Shown here piece by piece: positions 61,443-64,000 of a stretch of DNA of 64,000 nt (the first letter of the stretch is position 1; each line of letters begins with the position of its first letter). Source of the DNA: UBA9676 sp963741615 (GTDB lineage: Bacteria > Actinomycetota > Actinomycetes > Streptosporangiales > Streptosporangiaceae); assembly GCA_963741615.1 (NCBI GenBank), contig CAVUIU010000023.1, forward strand, positions 1-64,000. Direction: 5' to 3'. Under the pieces are notes generated by a model. It was given only the letters and a program-made list of their open reading frames with translations, was not told where the DNA came from and ran no database searches. The translations under genes were made by a program, and so were the position numbers.

Positions 61443-62276
61443 CTACCGCTTCTTCTTGCTGCGCCTGCGGATGATCAGCCGGTCGCTCGGCTTGTGGGCC
61501 TTCCGGGTGCGCCCTTCCGGCTTGCCCCACGGGCTGACCGGGTGACGGCCACCGGAACTCTTGCCTTCGCCACCGCCGAGCGGGTGGTCGACCGGGTTCA
61601 TCGCCACCCCGCGCACCGTCGGGCGGCGTCCCTTCCAGCGGCTGCGGCCGGCCTTGCCGAGTTTGATGTTGCCCTGCTCGGCGTTGCCGACCTCGCCGAT
61701 GGTCGCCCGGCAGGCCGCGTCCACCCGCCGGATCTCGCCCGAGGGCATGCGCAGCTGCGCGAAGCCGCTCTCCTTGGCGAGCAGCTGGACCCCGGAGCCG
61801 GCCGAGCGGGCGATCTTGGCTCCGCCGCCGGGCCGCAGCTCGATGGCGTGCACGACGGTGCCGGTCGGGATGTTGCGCAGCGGGAGGCAGTTGCCGGGAC
61901 GGATGTCCGCGCCGGGGCCGTTCTCGACCCTGTCACCCTGGGACAGGCCCTGCGGGCACAGGATGTAACGCTTCTCGCCGTCCGCGTAGTGCAGCAGCGC
62001 GATCCGGGCCGTGCGGTTGGGGTCGTACTCCAGGTGCGCCACCTTGGCCGGCACCCCGTCCTTGTCGGCCCGGCGGAAGTCGATCAGCCGGAAGGCGCGC
62101 TTGTGGCCACCGCCCTGGTGCCGGGCGGTGATCCGGCCATGCACATTCCTGCCACCCCGGGAGTGCAGGGGGCGGACGAGCGACTTCTCAGGCTCGCCGC
62201 GGGTGATCTCGGCGAAGTCTGCACCGCTCGCGCCCCGCCTGCCCGGGGTGGTCGGCTTGTACTTGCGGATAGCCAT
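61443..62276 (-). CDS. rplB: 50S ribosomal protein uL2
   Basis: The 277-residue protein has RNVHGRITARHQGGGHKRAFRLIDFRR and the peptidyl-transferase-near loop VRGVAMNPVDHPLGGGEGKSSGGRHPVSPWG, canonical for uL2. Confidence 0.98.
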   Translation of the reverse strand: MAIRKYKPTTPGRRGASGADFAEITRGEPEKSLVRPLHSRGGRNVHGRITARHQGGGHKRAFRLIDFRRADKDGVPAKVAHLEYDPNRTARIALLHYADGEKRYILCPQGLSQGDRVENGPGADIRPGNCLPLRNIPTGTVVHAIELRPGGGAKIARSAGSGVQLLAKESGFAQLRMPSGEIRRVDAACRATIGEVGNAEQGNIKLGKAGRSRWKGRRPTVRGVAMNPVDHPLGGGEGKSSGGRHPVSPWGKPEGRTRKAHKPSDRLIIRRRSKKKR

Positions 62277-62298
62277 GTGTGCTTAAGCTCCTGTCGAT

Positions 62299-62601
62299 CT
62301 AGCTGACCGGTCCGCCGAAGACGTCGATCCGGTCCCCCTCGGCGAGGCTGACGATGGCGCGCTTGGTGTCGGGCCGCTTCCCCCAGCCGTACCTGGTGCG
62401 GCGGCGCTTGCCCGGCCGGTTGAGTGTGTTGACGCTGGTCACGCGGACACTGAAGACCGCCTCGACCGCCTGCCTGATCTCGGTCCGGTTGGCGCCGGGG
62501 GCCACCACGAAGGTGTACTTGCCGTCGTCGGCCAGCCGGTAGCTCTTCTCCGAGATCACCGGCCGCAGCAGGATGTCCCGCGGATTCGCGATCTTGCTCA
62601 C
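62299..62601 (-). CDS. rplW: 50S ribosomal protein uL23
   Basis: The 100-residue protein has RDILLRPVISEKSYRLADDGKYTFVVAPGANRTEIRQAVEAVF and the RTRYGWGKRPDTKRAIV segment, canonical for uL23. Its start overlaps the rplD stop by four bases. Confidence 0.98.
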   Translation of the reverse strand: MSKIANPRDILLRPVISEKSYRLADDGKYTFVVAPGANRTEIRQAVEAVFSVRVTSVNTLNRPGKRRRTRYGWGKRPDTKRAIVSLAEGDRIDVFGGPVS

Positions 62602-63524
62602 TGCTGCTCCTCGTCCGGCTTGTCGCCGCCCGCCGCGCCGCTACCGCGCGCGGTCCGGGTCCGGCGGGGTAGTGCCGCCTCGTCCTTGGCCGGCGCGTCC
62701 GCGGCTGCCTCGTCCTTGGCCGCCTCGTCCTTTGCGGCGGGCTTGGTCCTGGCCGGCGCACTCTTGGCCGGCGCGTCCTTGGCGGGCGCGTCCCCGGCTG
62801 CGTCGTCCTCGGCCGGCGCGGCCTTGGCAGCCGCGCCCTTGGCGGCCGGCTTCGCCCTGGCTGGGGCGTCGTCGGCCGGCGGCTCCTGGCCGGTGAACCC
62901 CGACAGCGCGGCGTGGGTGAACACGACGTAGTCGCTCGCCAGGACGTCGTAGGTGTTGAGCTGCCCGGTAGTCAGCACGCGCACGTGCATGGCGTTGCGC
63001 AGGCTCTTGCGGGTCAGCTCGTCGCCGTCGTTCACCACGACCAGCACCGAGCGCGAGAGCCGGGCGCCGGTCTCACCGACCGCGGCCCGCAGCACCGTGA
63101 GCGCCGCCGACGTGCTCGGCTCCTCACCCTCGACGAACCGGCTCACGACCGCCACCCGGCCGTGGCTGCTCCGGTCGGACAGGGCCCCACGCAGCGCGGC
63201 CGCCTTCATCTTCTTGGGGGTGCGCTGGACGTAGGAACGTGGCACCGGGCCGTGGACCGTGCCGCCGCCGGTGTACTGCGGCGCCCTCAGCGAGCCCTGG
63301 CGGGCCCGGCCCGTGCCCTTCTGCCGGTACGGCTTCTTGCCACCGCCGCGGACCGCGCCGCGGGTCTTGGTGGCGTGGGTGCCCTGCCGGGCCGCGGCCT
63401 CCTGGGCCACGACGACCTGGTGGATCAGCGGGATGTTGACCTTGGCGCCGAAGAACTCCGCCGGGAGCTCGACGTCCTTGCCGCCCTTACCGGACGGCGT
63501 GACGACACTGACGACCGTGCTCAC
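62598..63524 (-). CDS. rplD: 50S ribosomal protein uL4 with long charged tail
   Basis: Residues 1-215 are canonical uL4 (GTHATKTRGAVRGGGKKPYRQKGTGRARQGSLRAP). A tail of about 90 residues follows, made of Ala-rich repeats with mixed Lys and Asp/Glu (DAPAK, KDEAA) and ending DKPDEEQQ. The normal length is about 215, so the tail is a notable extension. The GTG start overlaps the rplC stop (GTGA). Confidence 0.97.
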   Translation of the reverse strand: MSTVVSVVTPSGKGGKDVELPAEFFGAKVNIPLIHQVVVAQEAAARQGTHATKTRGAVRGGGKKPYRQKGTGRARQGSLRAPQYTGGGTVHGPVPRSYVQRTPKKMKAAALRGALSDRSSHGRVAVVSRFVEGEEPSTSAALTVLRAAVGETGARLSRSVLVVVNDGDELTRKSLRNAMHVRVLTTGQLNTYDVLASDYVVFTHAALSGFTGQEPPADDAPARAKPAAKGAAAKAAPAEDDAAGDAPAKDAPAKSAPARTKPAAKDEAAKDEAAADAPAKDEAALPRRTRTARGSGAAGGDKPDEEQQ

Positions 63525-64000
63525 CTGGCCTCCTTCACCGCTGGCTGCTTGGCGGCACTGCGCACGAGGACCATGCTGCCCCGGGGGCCGGGGACCGCCC
63601 CGCGGATGAGCAGCAGGCCACGCTCGGCGTCCACCGCGTGGAGGGTGAGCCGTGGCACCGTGGTCCGGATGTTGCCCATCCGACCGGCCATCCGCAGGCC
63701 CTTGAAGACACGCCCCGGCGTGGCACAGCCGCCGATCGAGCCGGGTGAGCGGTGCTTGCGCTGGGTGCCGTGGGAGGCGCCGAGGCCGTGGAAGCCGTGC
63801 CGCTTCATCACCCCAGCGGTGCCCTTGCCCTTGGTCCGGCCGGTGACGTCGACCAGCTCGCCGGCCCCGAACGTCTCGGCCGTGATCTCCTGGCCCAGGG
63901 TGTACTGCGAGGCGTCGTCGGTGCGCAGCTCGACCAGGTAGCGCCGGGGTGTCACCCCGGCCTTGGCGAAGTGGCCGGCCACCGGCTTGGTGACCCGCCG
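63521..64000 (-). CDS. rplC: 50S ribosomal protein uL3, 5' end beyond the window
   Basis: The visible 159 residues include GHFAKAGVTPRRYLVELRTDD, GKGTAGVMKRHGFHGLGASHG and IGGCATPGRVFKGLRMAGRMG, canonical for uL3. The gene continues past position 64000, so the N-terminal part is missing here. rpsJ is expected upstream, outside the window. Confidence 0.97.
   Translation of the reverse strand, partial: RRVTKPVAGHFAKAGVTPRRYLVELRTDDASQYTLGQEITAETFGAGELVDVTGRTKGKGTAGVMKRHGFHGLGASHGTQRKHRSPGSIGGCATPGRVFKGLRMAGRMGNIRTTVPRLTLHAVDAERGLLLIRGAVPGPRGSMVLVRSAAKQPAVKEAR

Overview
The window is a high-GC (roughly 70 %) actinobacterial chromosome segment with no plasmid, phage or insertion-sequence features. 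The gene order matches the conserved actinomycete core: the S10-spc-alpha ribosomal cluster, then rplM-rpsI-glmM-glmS-acpS-nnr-alr-tsaE-tsaB-rimI-tsaD-groES-groEL, then an ECF sigma factor with its RsdA-like partner and guaB2-guaB3. Other lineage markers are an acyl-CoA carboxylase epsilon subunit, DUF5313, DUF1707 and DUF3558-type membrane proteins, a His-tailed GroEL1-type chaperonin, and zinc-ribbon forms of bL36, uS14 and uS4. It is not obviously Streptomyces; I cannot name the genus from sequence alone.

Region 1 (1-8.1 kb, mostly + strand) holds acyl-CoA carboxylase: the beta carboxyltransferase (59-1705), epsilon subunit (2735-2962) and alpha biotin carboxylase/BCCP (5938-7731). A NYN-domain gene lies between beta and epsilon. 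An acetyltransferase gene and an alkylation-repair pair (Ada/AraC-AlkA fusion plus MGMT) lie between epsilon and alpha. Region 2 (8.1-18.5 kb) is accessory metabolism: an LpdA-type flavoprotein, a gamma-glutamylcyclotransferase-like protein, a split transketolase preceded by a SoxR/MerR-like operator, a GNAT protein, a PH-domain membrane protein, two tandem M20 amidohydrolases, and a B12-domain-less methylmalonyl-CoA mutase subunit that could use the carboxylase product.

Region 3 (18.5-31.3 kb) contains a D-Ala-D-Ala carboxypeptidase, trpS, glpD, guaB3-guaB2, a small metalloprotease, the RsdA/ECF sigma pair, groESL under a CIRCE element, and tsaD-rimI. Region 4 (31.3-43 kb, mostly - strand) continues with tsaB, a DUF3558-like membrane protein, a small membrane protein, tsaE, an alpha/beta hydrolase, alr, nnr, acpS, a badly disrupted glmS, glmM, rpsI and rplM. 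Region 5 (43-46 kb) is a repeat-rich divergent intergenic region and a large low-complexity membrane protein gene. Region 6 (45.9-64 kb, - strand) is truA and the alpha, spc and S10 ribosomal clusters with secY, adk, map and infA, cut off inside rplC.

Two themes cross the window. Many genes start at or within a few bases of a TANNNT hexamer placed 12-14 bases upstream of the start codon, implying frequent leaderless transcripts. Several essential genes carry lesions (guaB2 +1 nt, rplX -1 nt, glmS two internal deletions plus +1 nt), which suggests sequencing or assembly error at least in part. I found no convincing undescribed defence or mobile system. The best leads are the SoxR-like operator on the split transketolase promoter, the disrupted glmS, the NYN gene inside the carboxylase locus and the structured minisatellite upstream of rplM.
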